In this document: positions 33,902 to 47,559 of the stretch, piece after piece
Numbering within the stretch: the stretch's first letter is position 1
How the letters are laid out: each line of letters starts with the position of its first letter
Source: Mycobacterium sp. SMC-8
Lineage (GTDB): Bacteria; Actinomycetota; Actinomycetes; Mycobacteriales; Mycobacteriaceae
Direction of reading: 5' to 3'
DNA length: 64,000 nucleotides
NCBI RefSeq assembly: GCF_025263565.1
Contig: NZ_CP079865.1
Span: 186,001 to 250,000 of the forward strand
Program-made: the position numbers and the translations under genes
The notes under the pieces: generated by a model
Database searches by the model: none
What the model was told of the DNA's origin: nothing
Seen by the model: only the letters and a program-made list of their open reading frames with translations

Positions 33902-34634
33902 GAGGCGCCGGAACGGGTGCGGGGCCGCCCGGCGCGCCGGGCGGCGGGGGCGGCATGGGCGGCGAGATCCCATGCGGCGCATCGGCGATGGTGTGCCACA
34001 GCGTGGTGTACCACGGATCGTTGCTCTTGGCTTCGGCCAGCTCTTCAGGCGAGGACTCCGGCTCGGTGGCCCCCGGCGGCAGTTGCACCTGATACGGGAT
34101 CTCGCCGGGCATCACGAACCCCAACCGCTCCCGCGCCTGCGCGGCGATGAACACCGGATCGGCGAATCTGGCCTTCTGCTCTTCGAGTTCGGCGATCTGC
34201 TCGCGCAGCTGGGCCTCGCTGGCCTGAAGCTGCTTCATCTCGGTGCGCTGCGAGAAGTACGTCCGAACCGGCCCGGCGATCGTCAACGTCAGCACGCAGA
34301 CGAGGGCGGCCAGGATGGCCGCCCGTCGCGCGGCCGAGCCGAACCGCTGTTCGGCGGCCTGCTCGGCCGACGAGATGATCGACTGCCTGATCGAACCGGC
34401 ACCGCTGTCCTCGTCTCCGTCATCGAACCCGGAATCGGTTGCCGGCCCGGCGATCTCCTTCGGGGACCGCGGGTCGGCACCTCGCGTCTCGCGACGCGCC
34501 GACACACTGCGCGGCTTGGCCCGCCCGGAGTCACCGGATTTGCCCGGCTTACCCGGACGGGGCGAGGGTGCTTTCTTGCTCCTCGCGTCCGCAGAGCTTT
34601 TCTTGCGCGGGTCGGGCCGATTCGCTTCGGGCAC
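33894..34634 (-). CDS. FtsB/DivIC-type septum protein, Rv1024 homologue
   Basis: 246-residue cell-division protein of the septum formation initiator family. A long, charged, Pro/Lys-rich cytoplasmic N-terminus (about 1-105) precedes one membrane helix (RRAAILAALVCVLTLTIAGP, about 104-123). Next is an extracytoplasmic coiled coil (QRTEMKQLQASEAQLREQIAELEEQKARFADPVF). The tail is proline-rich. FtsB partners FtsL/FtsQ in the divisome. Longer than E. coli FtsB (103) because of the extended N-terminus, as in mycobacteria. It is 3 bp downstream of eno and overlaps DUF501. Confidence 0.88.
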   Translation of the reverse strand: MPEANRPDPRKKSSADARSKKAPSPRPGKPGKSGDSGRAKPRSVSARRETRGADPRSPKEIAGPATDSGFDDGDEDSGAGSIRQSIISSAEQAAEQRFGSAARRAAILAALVCVLTLTIAGPVRTYFSQRTEMKQLQASEAQLREQIAELEEQKARFADPVFIAAQARERLGFVMPGEIPYQVQLPPGATEPESSPEELAEAKSNDPWYTTLWHTIADAPHGISPPMPPPPPGAPGGPAPVPAPHG

Positions 34635-34637
34635 GGG

Positions 34638-35999
<1,362 letters not shown>

Positions 36000-36749
36000 T
36001 CAGAGCGGATGTCCCTGCGCATACGCCGTCGCCCAGTCCCGGACCGTGCGCGCGTACTGGTCGGAATGGTTGTAGGCCCGCAGTGCGTCCATCCAGCCCC
36101 GCGCCTTGGACAGATCCTTGCCCCGCCAGCACAGATAGCCGGCCGCCGACAGCGCCGCGTCGTCGATGTTGTCGGCGCTGATGTCACCGTCGTTGTTTGC
36201 GTCGACCCCGTAAAGCCGCCACGTCTCGGGGATGAACTGCATCGGCCCCATGGCCCGCGCGTACGGCTCGTCGCCCCTGTTCTCGATCGCCGGGTCGTGG
36301 CTGACCGAATCGTGATCCATGATCACCAGGTTCCCGCCGGTTCCGTCGAGCAGCACACCGCGGATCGGTGGCGTCACCTCACCGTCGGGGGCGACTGTCG
36401 CGCCGCGGTAGGTGCCGTGGTGACTCTCCACCTGACCGATGCCGGCCAGCGTCGTCCACTTCACGTGACATCCCGGGTTCTCCACCTCGGCCACCCGCGC
36501 CGCGTAGGCGTAGGCCTCCAAGGCGGTGGCCGGGATGCCCAGCGCGGGAGCCCGTTCGGCAGCCCATTCGCGCAGCTGATCGGCCGGACGGCCCTTGGCG
36601 TAGGTGTCGACCTGCGGCACCGGGTCGCCGGGCGGGGGCGGCACTCCGTCGGGAATCACGGTGCCGAGCTGCCACGAGCAGCTCGAAGCCATGAGCAGCG
36701 CTGTCGCGCCGATCACGGCTACCGCCTGCAGCCCACGCACCCGCGTCAC
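36000..36749 (-). CDS. lpqU: LpqU, lytic transglycosylase lipoprotein
   Basis: 249-residue secreted protein with a signal sequence (about 1-24, ending ALLMASSC, a weak lipobox). It has a soluble lytic transglycosylase type 2 (MltB-like) domain. The catalytic Glu is in GIGQVESHHGTYRG; other family segments are EPYARAMGPMQFIPETWRLYGVDANNDGDISADNIDDAALSAAGYLC and MDALRAYNHSDQYARTV. It cleaves peptidoglycan glycan strands. Synteny next to eno matches Rv1022 LpqU. The lipobox residues SSC are not ideal, so lipidation is probable but not certain. Confidence 0.85.
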   Translation of the reverse strand: MTRVRGLQAVAVIGATALLMASSCSWQLGTVIPDGVPPPPGDPVPQVDTYAKGRPADQLREWAAERAPALGIPATALEAYAYAARVAEVENPGCHVKWTTLAGIGQVESHHGTYRGATVAPDGEVTPPIRGVLLDGTGGNLVIMDHDSVSHDPAIENRGDEPYARAMGPMQFIPETWRLYGVDANNDGDISADNIDDAALSAAGYLCWRGKDLSKARGWMDALRAYNHSDQYARTVRDWATAYAQGHPL

Positions 36750-36863
36750 CGGACTCCCTCAACCCGCTCTGGTTCGTAGCCCATGTTCCCACGCACAACG
36801 GAGTAGACGACTGACACCGGGCCGGAGACCGCGGGTGTACATTTCTCGGTGCGCCTCTGAAAA

Positions 36864-36882
36864 TGAGGGCAGCCACACCTTG
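36864..36882 (+). promoter_or_regulatory. Possible IdeR box upstream of efeU
   Basis: TGAGGGCAGCCACACCTTG agrees with the mycobacterial IdeR consensus TTAGGTTAGGCTAACCTAA at about 11 of 19 positions, including AGG...CCT core halves. It lies 50 bp upstream of the efeU start in the divergent gap with lpqU. The match is marginal by eye; iron repression of efeUOB would be expected. Confidence 0.35.
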
Positions 36883-36931
36883 CTTTGGATAGCCGAAGCA
36901 CAGTGGGCGACGCGTAGCGAGGGACAATTCG

Positions 36932-37843
36932 ATGGGTGCTGCCACCGACCATCTGGTCACCACCTACTACGCGGCCCCGAACATCACCTCACAGCTTTTT
37001 GGCAGCGGACTCATAGGTCTGAGGGAAGGCCTGGAAGCCGCGATCGTGGTGTCGATCCTGGTCGCGTTCCTGACCAAATCCGACCGCCGCGACGCGCTGC
37101 GCTGGGTGTGGTTGGGTGTCGGCGCCGCCGTGGCGCTGACCGTCACGGTGTTCCTGACCATCCAGTTCGGGTCCAACACCATCACCGGGCTGGCCGCCGA
37201 GGCGATCGCCGGCGTCGCGTCGCTGATCGCGGTCGGCATCGTCACGACCATGGTGCTGTGGATGAAGAAGGCCGCCGCCTCCCTCTCCGGTGAGCTGCGC
37301 AGCGACATGGCCCGCGCGCTGGAGACCGGACCACTGGCGGTCACGCTGCTCGCGTTCCTGGCCGTCGGCCGCGAAGGCGTCGAGACCGCGCTGTTCATGG
37401 TGGGCTATGCCGAGGCGCAGACCGTCTGGCCGCTGATCGGGCTGATCGTCGGCGTCGCCGTCGCCGGTGCTATCGCCTACGGCATCTACCGCGGCGCACT
37501 GCGCATCAACCTCGCGAAATTCTTCACCTACACCGGCGTGTTCCTGATCGTCATCGCGGCGGGCATCCTGTCGTACGGCATCGGCGCGCTCCAGACCGTC
37601 GGCTGGGTTCCCGGCCTGGCCAACAGAGCCTTCGACATCAGCACCTGGTTCGACTGGTCGTCCTGGTACGGCGAGGTCATCCAGGGCATCTTCAACGTCA
37701 CACCGACCCCGACCGTGCTGCAGCTGGTCGGTTATCTGGCCTACCTCGGCGTCGTGCTGGCGCTGTTTTTGTGGCCGACACCGGCGCCGACCCGCAAGAC
37801 CCCGACCACACCCGATCCCTCTCCCGAAAGGTCCACCACGTGA
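36932..37843 (+). CDS. efeU: EfeU, iron permease
   Basis: 303-residue FTR1-type ferrous/ferric iron transporter with seven membrane helices. Two REXXE-type iron motifs are visible: GLREGLEAAIVVSILVAF (helix 1) and AVGREGVETALFMVGY (helix 4). The remainder is helical and ends in a Pro/Thr tail (PTPAPTRKTPTTPDPSPERSTT). It imports iron delivered by EfeO after EfeB. It overlaps the efeO start, so it is operonic. The start at 36932 gives a short N-terminal segment before helix 1. Confidence 0.92.
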   Translation: MGAATDHLVTTYYAAPNITSQLFGSGLIGLREGLEAAIVVSILVAFLTKSDRRDALRWVWLGVGAAVALTVTVFLTIQFGSNTITGLAAEAIAGVASLIAVGIVTTMVLWMKKAAASLSGELRSDMARALETGPLAVTLLAFLAVGREGVETALFMVGYAEAQTVWPLIGLIVGVAVAGAIAYGIYRGALRINLAKFFTYTGVFLIVIAAGILSYGIGALQTVGWVPGLANRAFDISTWFDWSSWYGEVIQGIFNVTPTPTVLQLVGYLAYLGVVLALFLWPTPAPTRKTPTTPDPSPERSTT

Positions 37844-39003
37844 AGGTTCATCCCTCTGTCGCAGTGCTCGCGGCGGCCACGGCGGCGTTCGCGCTGGCCG
37901 GCTGCCAGGCCAAGGAAGAGGCGCCGGCGGCGTCCGAGTCCGAGGGCGGCGGCGCCTCCTCGGAGATCACCGTGGAGGCGTCGGACACCTCGTGCCAGTT
38001 GTCCGGCACCGAGGGCACGACCGGCGCCACCACGTTCGTCATCACCAACAACGGCAGTAAGGTCACCGAGTTCTACGTCTACGGCGAGGGCGAACGGGTG
38101 ATGGGCGAGGTCGAGAACATCTCCCCCGGCCTGCAGCGCAAGCTGATCGTGCAGCTCAGCCAGCCCGGCACCTACCAGACCGCCTGCAAGCCGGGCATGA
38201 TCGGCGACGGCATCCGCGGCGACTTCACCGTCACCGGCGACGAGGTGCAGATCGACACCGAGGGCAAGTTCAAAGAGGCCGCCGACAACTACAAGCGCTA
38301 CGTCAACAGCCAGGTCGAGGCGCTGGTCCCGGCCGTCGAGGCGTTCGTGGCGGCCATCAAATCCGGCGACATCGAGGGCGCCAAGGCGCAGTACCCGACC
38401 TCGCGCGTGTACTACGAGCGCATCGAGCCCGTCGCCGAGTCGTTCCCCGACGACCTCGATCCACGCATCGATCTGCGCGAGGCCGACCTGGAGCCCGGCC
38501 AGAAGTGGACCGGCTTCCACCGGCTGGAGAAGGACCTGTGGGTGACCGGCCCGCACCCCGACACCAATGAGATCGCCGATCAGCTGGTCGCCGACGTCAA
38601 GGAGCTGCAGGCCGGGGTCAGTGCACCGGACTTCACGGTGGACTCCACCCAGATCGCCGGCGGTGCGCAGGGTCTGCTCGACGAGATCGCCACCAGCAAG
38701 ATCACCGGTGAAGAGGACATCTTCAGCCACACCGACCTGTGGGACTTCAACGCCAACCTGCAGGGGTCGCAGACCGCGGTGGCGTCGGTGCGCCCGATCC
38801 TTGACGAGCGCAACCCGGACCTGGGCACTCGGGTCGACCAGCGCTTCGAGGAAGTCGAAGCCCTCTTGGAGAAGTACCGCGAAGGCGATGGTTTCGTGCT
38901 GTACGACAAGGTGACTGAGCCTGAACGACAGGAGCTCTCGCGCGCGATCGATGCGCTGAGCAAGGAGGTAAGCCAGGTGCAAGGTGTCATCGCACCCCAA
39001 TGA
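37840..39003 (+). CDS. efeO: EfeO, iron-binding lipoprotein
   Basis: 387-residue periplasmic component of EfeUOB. GTG start overlaps the efeU stop. The lipobox is FALAGC at about residue 22. A cupredoxin-like N-terminal domain (VEASDTSCQLSGTEGTTGATTFVITNNGSKVTEFYVY...PGTYQTAC) is followed by the M75 peptidase-like domain. That domain starts FKEAADNYKRYVNSQ and includes the HXXE iron motif in WTGFHRLEKDLW. It binds iron and passes it to EfeU. The stop overlaps the efeB GTG by 20 bp. Confidence 0.92.
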   Translation: MKVHPSVAVLAAATAAFALAGCQAKEEAPAASESEGGGASSEITVEASDTSCQLSGTEGTTGATTFVITNNGSKVTEFYVYGEGERVMGEVENISPGLQRKLIVQLSQPGTYQTACKPGMIGDGIRGDFTVTGDEVQIDTEGKFKEAADNYKRYVNSQVEALVPAVEAFVAAIKSGDIEGAKAQYPTSRVYYERIEPVAESFPDDLDPRIDLREADLEPGQKWTGFHRLEKDLWVTGPHPDTNEIADQLVADVKELQAGVSAPDFTVDSTQIAGGAQGLLDEIATSKITGEEDIFSHTDLWDFNANLQGSQTAVASVRPILDERNPDLGTRVDQRFEEVEALLEKYREGDGFVLYDKVTEPERQELSRAIDALSKEVSQVQGVIAPQ

Positions 39004-40300
39004 CCCGGAGTCGCCGGTCGAGCCCGAACCACAGCGGTCCGGGCTCAGCCGGCGCAAGCTCTTCGGCGCCGCGGGTGTCACCGCGGCGGTGGTCGGCGCG
39101 GCCGGTGCGGGAGCACTGGCCGGCCGCGCGTCGGCCGCCTCGACGCCCAACTACCTGGACACCGCGGTGCCGTTCCGCGGCGAGCATCAGGCGGGCATCG
39201 TCACCGAAGCCCAGGACCGGATGCACTTCGCGACGTTCGACGTGACCACCAGGAGCCGCGACGACGTCGTCAAGATGCTGGCCGACTGGACCGAGATGGC
39301 CGAACGGATGACGCAGGGCAAGGAGGCGTTCCCGAACGGCTCCACCGGCCAGAACCCGTACTCCCCGCCGACCGACACCGGCGAGGCGCTGGGCTTGCCT
39401 CCGTCGCAGTTGACGCTGACCATTGGGTTCGGGCCGTCGTTCTTCGTCAAGGACGGCGTGGACCGGTTCGGGATCGCCGACAAGCGGCCCGCCGAACTCG
39501 TCGACCTGCCGAAGTTCCCGAACGAGAAGATCGATCCGGCCCGCAGCGGCGGCGACATCGTCGTGCAGGCCTGTGCCAACGATCCGCAGGTGGCCGTGCA
39601 CGCGATCCGCAACCTGGCCAGGATCGGCTTCGGCACCGTCGCGGTGCGCTACTCGCAGCTGGGGTTCGGCCGCACCTCGTCGACCACGCGGGAGCAGACC
39701 ACACCGCGAAACCTGTTCGGATTCAAGGACGGAACGGCCAATCTGCGCTCGGATGAGACCGACAAGCTGGACAGGTTCGTGTGGGTCGGCGACGGCGACG
39801 GGCCGGCGTGGCTGACCGGCGGCACCTACCTGGTGGCACGGCGGATCCGGATGCGCATCGAACAGTGGGACCGCACCACGCTGCTCGAGCAGGAGCGGGT
39901 GATCGGCAGGCAGAAGGGCAGCGGCGCCCCGATGGGGCTGACCGACGAGTTCGAGGAACTCGACCTCGACCTGACCGACGACAAGGACAAGCCGTTGATC
40001 GATCCGGTGGCCCATGTCCGTCTGGCGTCGCCGCAGAACCTGGGCGGCATCGAGATCCTGCGTCGCGGCTACAACTTCACCGACGGTTCGGACGGCTTCG
40101 GCCATCTCGACGCGGGGTTGTTCTTCATCGCGTTCGTGCGCAACCCCGTGACGCAGTTCGTGCCGATGCAGAACGCGATCTCGCGCAACGATGCGATGAA
40201 CGAGTACGTCACCCCTACCAGCTCGGCCGTATTCGCCTGTCCCCCAGGTATTCCCGACGGTGACACGTCGACGTTCTGGGGCTCCACGCTGTTCGACTGA
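38984..40300 (+). CDS. efeB: EfeB, DyP-type peroxidase
   Basis: 438-residue heme peroxidase of the dye-decolourising type, exported by Tat. The signal has the twin-arginine motif LSRRKLFGAAGVTAAVV at about 22-38 with an AGRASA end. Catalytic Asp is in LFGFKDGTANL; the proximal region is NPVTQFVPMQNA and the distal Arg is in GGTYLVARRIRMRIEQWDR. In EfeUOB it is linked to release or oxidation of iron from heme or ferrous iron. GTG start behind AAGGAGG (38962-38968), within the efeO 3' end. Ends before a dyad. Confidence 0.93.
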   Translation: MSSHPNDPESPVEPEPQRSGLSRRKLFGAAGVTAAVVGAAGAGALAGRASAASTPNYLDTAVPFRGEHQAGIVTEAQDRMHFATFDVTTRSRDDVVKMLADWTEMAERMTQGKEAFPNGSTGQNPYSPPTDTGEALGLPPSQLTLTIGFGPSFFVKDGVDRFGIADKRPAELVDLPKFPNEKIDPARSGGDIVVQACANDPQVAVHAIRNLARIGFGTVAVRYSQLGFGRTSSTTREQTTPRNLFGFKDGTANLRSDETDKLDRFVWVGDGDGPAWLTGGTYLVARRIRMRIEQWDRTTLLEQERVIGRQKGSGAPMGLTDEFEELDLDLTDDKDKPLIDPVAHVRLASPQNLGGIEILRRGYNFTDGSDGFGHLDAGLFFIAFVRNPVTQFVPMQNAISRNDAMNEYVTPTSSAVFACPPGIPDGDTSTFWGSTLFD

Positions 40301-40358
40301 GCTTCGGGCCTGGTCCCGGCGCGCCGGTTGACGTCGCTTTCGCCTCACACGTCACACC

Positions 40359-40409
40359 TATCCACGTTTGGCAGCGAAAGTACGAGAGCAGCGCTGAAAA
40401 GCGTGGATA
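40359..40409. terminator. Imperfect dyad between convergent efeB and mazG
   Basis: TATCCACG (40359-40366) pairs with CGTGGATA (40402-40409). An inner CAGCG/CGCTG pair adds stability. It lies between the efeB stop and the mazG stop and probably terminates both. Confidence 0.45.
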
Positions 40410-40413
40410 CCTG

Positions 40414-41501
40414 TTACTTCTGGGACTCGACGCCCAGGGCTTCCTCGGACTCGACGCCCTCGATGTCCCCGGCCTCCAGGAGCGCCTCGGGTTCCTGAAG
40501 CGCCCCGGCTTCCTGAAGCGCCCCGGGTTCCTGAAGCGCCCCGGCTTCCTGGAGCGCCCCGGGTTCGCCCGGCCAGTGAGCGCGCCATTGGCCGGCGGAG
40601 ATGACTCCGTGCGGGGCGTCATCGAGTTCCTCGGCCACGTCGGCGCTGCGCCGCGCCACCGTCGCCGCCCGCTCGGCGGCACGCACATCGGCCATGAACT
40701 CCAGAACCGCCGAGCGCAACGCGTTCTCGGCGTCGATGTCGGCCGACACCGTCACCGTCGTGATCGCCGCCGGCACCAGATCCGCAGGCACCCCGCCGGT
40801 CTCGGCGCGGGCCAGCACCTTCTGCGCCAGCGCCAGCGCGGGCTGCGCGGTGGGAATGTCGTCCATGATGGACTCCCGCGTGGAGCGCTCCAGGGCCTTG
40901 CGCTGCTCCCACTGCGCCAGCTGGTCTTCCAGCGAGATCGATTCTCCGGCAAGGACTGCCGGCACCCGGTTGCCGAGCTTGCGGACCAGCGCGTCGGCCA
41001 CGTCGTCGATGTCGAACGCGTTCTCGGGGGCATCCTCGGCGATGCGGGCGTGGAACAGCACCTGCAGCAGCACGTCGCCGAGCTCGTCGCGCAGCTCGCT
41101 CAGGTCCCCGCCGTGCACCGCGTCGAACAGCTCGTAGGTCTCCTCCAGCAGGTACCGCCGCAGCGAATCGTGGGTCTGCCGGCTCTCCCACGGCCCGGCT
41201 GTGCGCAGCTTGTCCATCAGCGCGACCGCGTCCACCAGACGTTCACCGGGCTGCGCGGCGGGTGCGGAGATCACCCTCTCCCCCGCCGCGATCCGTGCTG
41301 CGACGGCCGGGTGCTCGCGGTCCGAGGACAGCAGCACCGCCGCGGGTTCGTCGCCGGAACCGGCCAGGCAGGGCCGCGCCGACGGCAGCGACCACGGCAC
41401 CTTGATCGGCATCTCCTCGGTGTACTGCACGTCACCGGCCAGCAGATCGATCGCCTCGATGGGAATCAGCGACGGACGCCGCGGGTCCACCAGGACGACC
41501 G

Positions 41502-41505
<4 letters not shown>
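40414..41505 (-). CDS. mazG: MazG, NTP pyrophosphohydrolase with repeat tail
   Basis: 363 residues. MazG-type all-alpha hydrolase that removes pyrophosphate from (d)NTPs, including damaged ones. Core motifs are [25 protein letters not shown] (EExxD metal site) and [24 protein letters not shown] (second metal helix, ExxD). The N-terminal 90 residues are the mycobacterial extension. The C-terminus ends in about five copies of a six-residue unit ([12 protein letters not shown]) encoded by 18-bp repeats at 40471-40560. The start overlaps the mfd stop (ATGA), as Rv1020-Rv1021 pair in M. tuberculosis. Confidence 0.9.
40471..40560 (-). repeat. 18-bp tandem repeats in mazG
   Basis: Five units of 18 bp (such as gggttcctgaagcgcccc) alternate two variants, so the longer period is 36 bp. 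They code for alternating GALQEP and GALQEA in frame near the C-terminus of MazG. Likely variable in copy number between strains. Confidence 0.85.
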
Positions 41506-45164
<3,659 letters not shown>

Positions 45165-45223
45165 GATGCGTCCATCGTAGGCACTCGCCTGCCCGGGCCC
45201 CGGGCACCGCAGCCCCCGGGCGG

Positions 45224-45877
45224 TCACTCCTCGTGCAGCACCGGGTCCGACTCGAGGTGGGTCAACCCGTTCCAGCACAGGTTGACCAGGTGGGCGGCGA
45301 CGACCTCTTTCTTCGGCTCGCGCACGTCGAGCCACCACTGCGCGGCCATCGACACCGAGCCGACCAGCGCCTGCGCGTACAGCGGCGCCAGGTCGGGGTC
45401 CAGCCCGCGGCGGGAGAAATCCCCGGCCAGGATCGAGGCGACCTGGCTCACCGCGTCGTTGAGCAGCGTCGAGTACGTGCCCGAGGTGATGCTGGCCGGT
45501 GAGTCGCGGATCAGGATGCGGAAGCCGTCGGTGTGTTCCTCGACATAGGTCAGCAGCGCCAGCGCCACCCGTTCCACCCGCACCCGGGACCTGTTGTTGG
45601 TCAGCGAGCGGGTGATGCCGTCGAGCAGCGCCGACATCTCACGGTCGACGACGACCGCGTACAGACCTTCCTTACCGCCGAAATGCTCGTAGACCACCGG
45701 CTTGGACACGTTGGCCCGCAGCGCGATCTCCTCGATCGAGGTGCCGTCGAAGCCGCGCTCGGCGAACAGCGACTTCGCGATCTCGATCAACTGCTGGCGC
45801 CGCTCGGTGCCGGTCATCCGTGCGCGCGGGGCGCGCACGTGTACGTCGGAACCGCCCGGTTTGTCGGACACAGCCAC
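45224..45877 (-). CDS. TetR family regulator, Rv1019 homologue
   Basis: 217-residue transcriptional repressor. The N-terminal TetR DNA-binding domain reads [56 protein letters not shown]. The C-terminal ligand domain (about 80-210) includes [17 protein letters not shown] and a TetR_C tail [25 protein letters not shown]. It lies just upstream of mfd as in M. tuberculosis (Rv1019). It is divergent from the PucR-type gene; the effector is not known. Confidence 0.88.
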   Translation of the reverse strand: MAVSDKPGGSDVHVRAPRARMTGTERRQQLIEIAKSLFAERGFDGTSIEEIALRANVSKPVVYEHFGGKEGLYAVVVDREMSALLDGITRSLTNNRSRVRVERVALALLTYVEEHTDGFRILIRDSPASITSGTYSTLLNDAVSQVASILAGDFSRRGLDPDLAPLYAQALVGSVSMAAQWWLDVREPKKEVVAAHLVNLCWNGLTHLESDPVLHEE

Positions 45878-45928
45878 GCGTCACAGGGTAGACGGTGCAG
45901 GCTGCTGCCCCGGGTAGCGTCGACCCTC

Positions 45929-47446
45929 ATGATCACGCTGGACCGGCTGATCAACGTCCTCGGCGGGTACGGTGCGCGCTGGCACGGCGGCGCCGCGGAC
46001 CGGCAGACCGAACTGCGCAGCGTCGTGCTTCCCGAGGAGGTCGACGGCCGCACCGTCTCGGGCGATGTGCTACTCGCCGTCGGGGCCACCTCGCAGGCCG
46101 ACGCGCTTCGGTGGGCGCGGGCCGCCCGCGCCGTCGTCGTGCTCACCCGCTGTGAGGACGACGGGTCACCCACCGGCGCCGACCCCGACGGTGTCGCGGT
46201 GGTGGTCGTTGATCCGGCGATGCCGTGGAGCGAGTTCGCCGCGATCGTGTACGGGCTGGTCATGGAGGGCCGCGAGACCGAGTCGGGTCGCGGACCCACC
46301 GATCTGTTCGCCCTCGCCGACAGCCTGGCGGGGGCGGTCGGCGGCGCCGTCGTGATCGAGGACCGCGCCTCGCAGGTGCTGGCGTTCTCCCGCGGCCAGC
46401 AGGACGCGGACCCGGGGCGCGCTGCGACGATCCTGGGGCGACAGGCGCCGCCGGCACTGCGGGAGGTGTTCGAGTCCTACGGCGTGTTCGCGCACCTGGC
46501 GGCGTCCGACGATCCGGTGTTCGTGCCGGGCGACGCGGCCATCGGGCTGACCGGCCGCATGGTGGTGGCCGCCCGCGCCGGGCGCGAACTGCTCGGTTCG
46601 GTGTGGGTGGCGTGCGCGAGCCCGCTCACCGGGGAGCAGCGCCGCGCGCTGGCCGACGGCGCACACACCGTCGCACTGCATCTGCTGCGCTCCCGGGCCA
46701 GCGCCGACCTGGAACGTCAGGTCGAGTCGGAACTTGTGATCCGGCTGCTGGAGTCCCCGGCCGACGCCGCGACGCTGGCCAGCCGGCTCGGGCTGCCTCC
46801 GGCGTCGCTGCGGGTCATCGCGCTGCGCGCCGGCGACGAGGGCAGCAGGCACGCGGCTTTGCTGCAGATCTTCGAGCGTGCCACCGCGGGCTTCGGTTGG
46901 TCCCGGCCCTCGCGCAGCGCGCTGGCCGACTCCACGGTCTACACGGTGCTGGCCGCCGAACAGGTCGCGGTCGCGCGGGACTGGGTGCATGCGTTGATCG
47001 CGACGCTGCCCGAGCAGCTGACCGTGCAGGCCGGGATCAGCGCTCCCGCCGCCGCCGGGGAACTCGCCGTCGCGCGCGCCGAGGCCGACGAGTGCCTCGC
47101 GCTGCAGGAGGGCACCGCGACCGCCGTGCCGCCGGCCTACGACGAGTCGTGGGACGACCTGGTGTTGCGGCGGCTGCGCACCGCGGCCCGCAGCGGCCGG
47201 ACGCCGCACCGGGGCGCGGTCGCCGAACTGCGCGACCACGACCGGACCCACGGCACCGCCTACGTCGCGACGTTGCGGACCTGGCTGCAGGAGCACGGCG
47301 ATCCCGGGCGCACCGCCGCCGCGCTCGGCGTGCACGAGAACACCGTGCGCTACCGGATGCGACGGATGGCCGAACTGACCGACCTTCGTCTCGACGACGC
47401 CGACAAGCGTTTCGCGATGATGATCGAACTCGCCGTGCTGCCCTGA
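45929..47446 (+). CDS. PucR/CdaR family transcriptional regulator
   Basis: 505-residue regulator with the PucR layout. An N-terminal purine-catabolism-like domain (about 1-120: GGYGARWHGGAADRQTELRSVVLPEE) is followed by a GAF-like middle and a C-terminal HTH_30 (GDPGRTAAALGVHENTVRYRMRRMAELTDLRLDDADKRFAMMIELAVLP). It likely responds to a small metabolite. The next gene on the same strand, 113 bp downstream, is a DadA-type oxidoreductase, its probable target. ATG 45929 is favoured; the longer frame is antisense to the TetR gene. Confidence 0.82.
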   Translation: MITLDRLINVLGGYGARWHGGAADRQTELRSVVLPEEVDGRTVSGDVLLAVGATSQADALRWARAARAVVVLTRCEDDGSPTGADPDGVAVVVVDPAMPWSEFAAIVYGLVMEGRETESGRGPTDLFALADSLAGAVGGAVVIEDRASQVLAFSRGQQDADPGRAATILGRQAPPALREVFESYGVFAHLAASDDPVFVPGDAAIGLTGRMVVAARAGRELLGSVWVACASPLTGEQRRALADGAHTVALHLLRSRASADLERQVESELVIRLLESPADAATLASRLGLPPASLRVIALRAGDEGSRHAALLQIFERATAGFGWSRPSRSALADSTVYTVLAAEQVAVARDWVHALIATLPEQLTVQAGISAPAAAGELAVARAEADECLALQEGTATAVPPAYDESWDDLVLRRLRTAARSGRTPHRGAVAELRDHDRTHGTAYVATLRTWLQEHGDPGRTAAALGVHENTVRYRMRRMAELTDLRLDDADKRFAMMIELAVLP

Positions 47447-47559
47447 CGTTTGTCCTGACGCGACATTTCACTAGGACTGGTTTGTCGGCGACGCACAACA
47501 CCCGCGGTCATCGGCCACCGCACGATGGAGTCGTCCGTAGCGGTGAGGGAGGTCGTGCG

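Noticed and set aside
40471..40560. CRISPR-like short repeats
   Set aside because: Repeats are directly abutting without spacers and are in frame within mazG.
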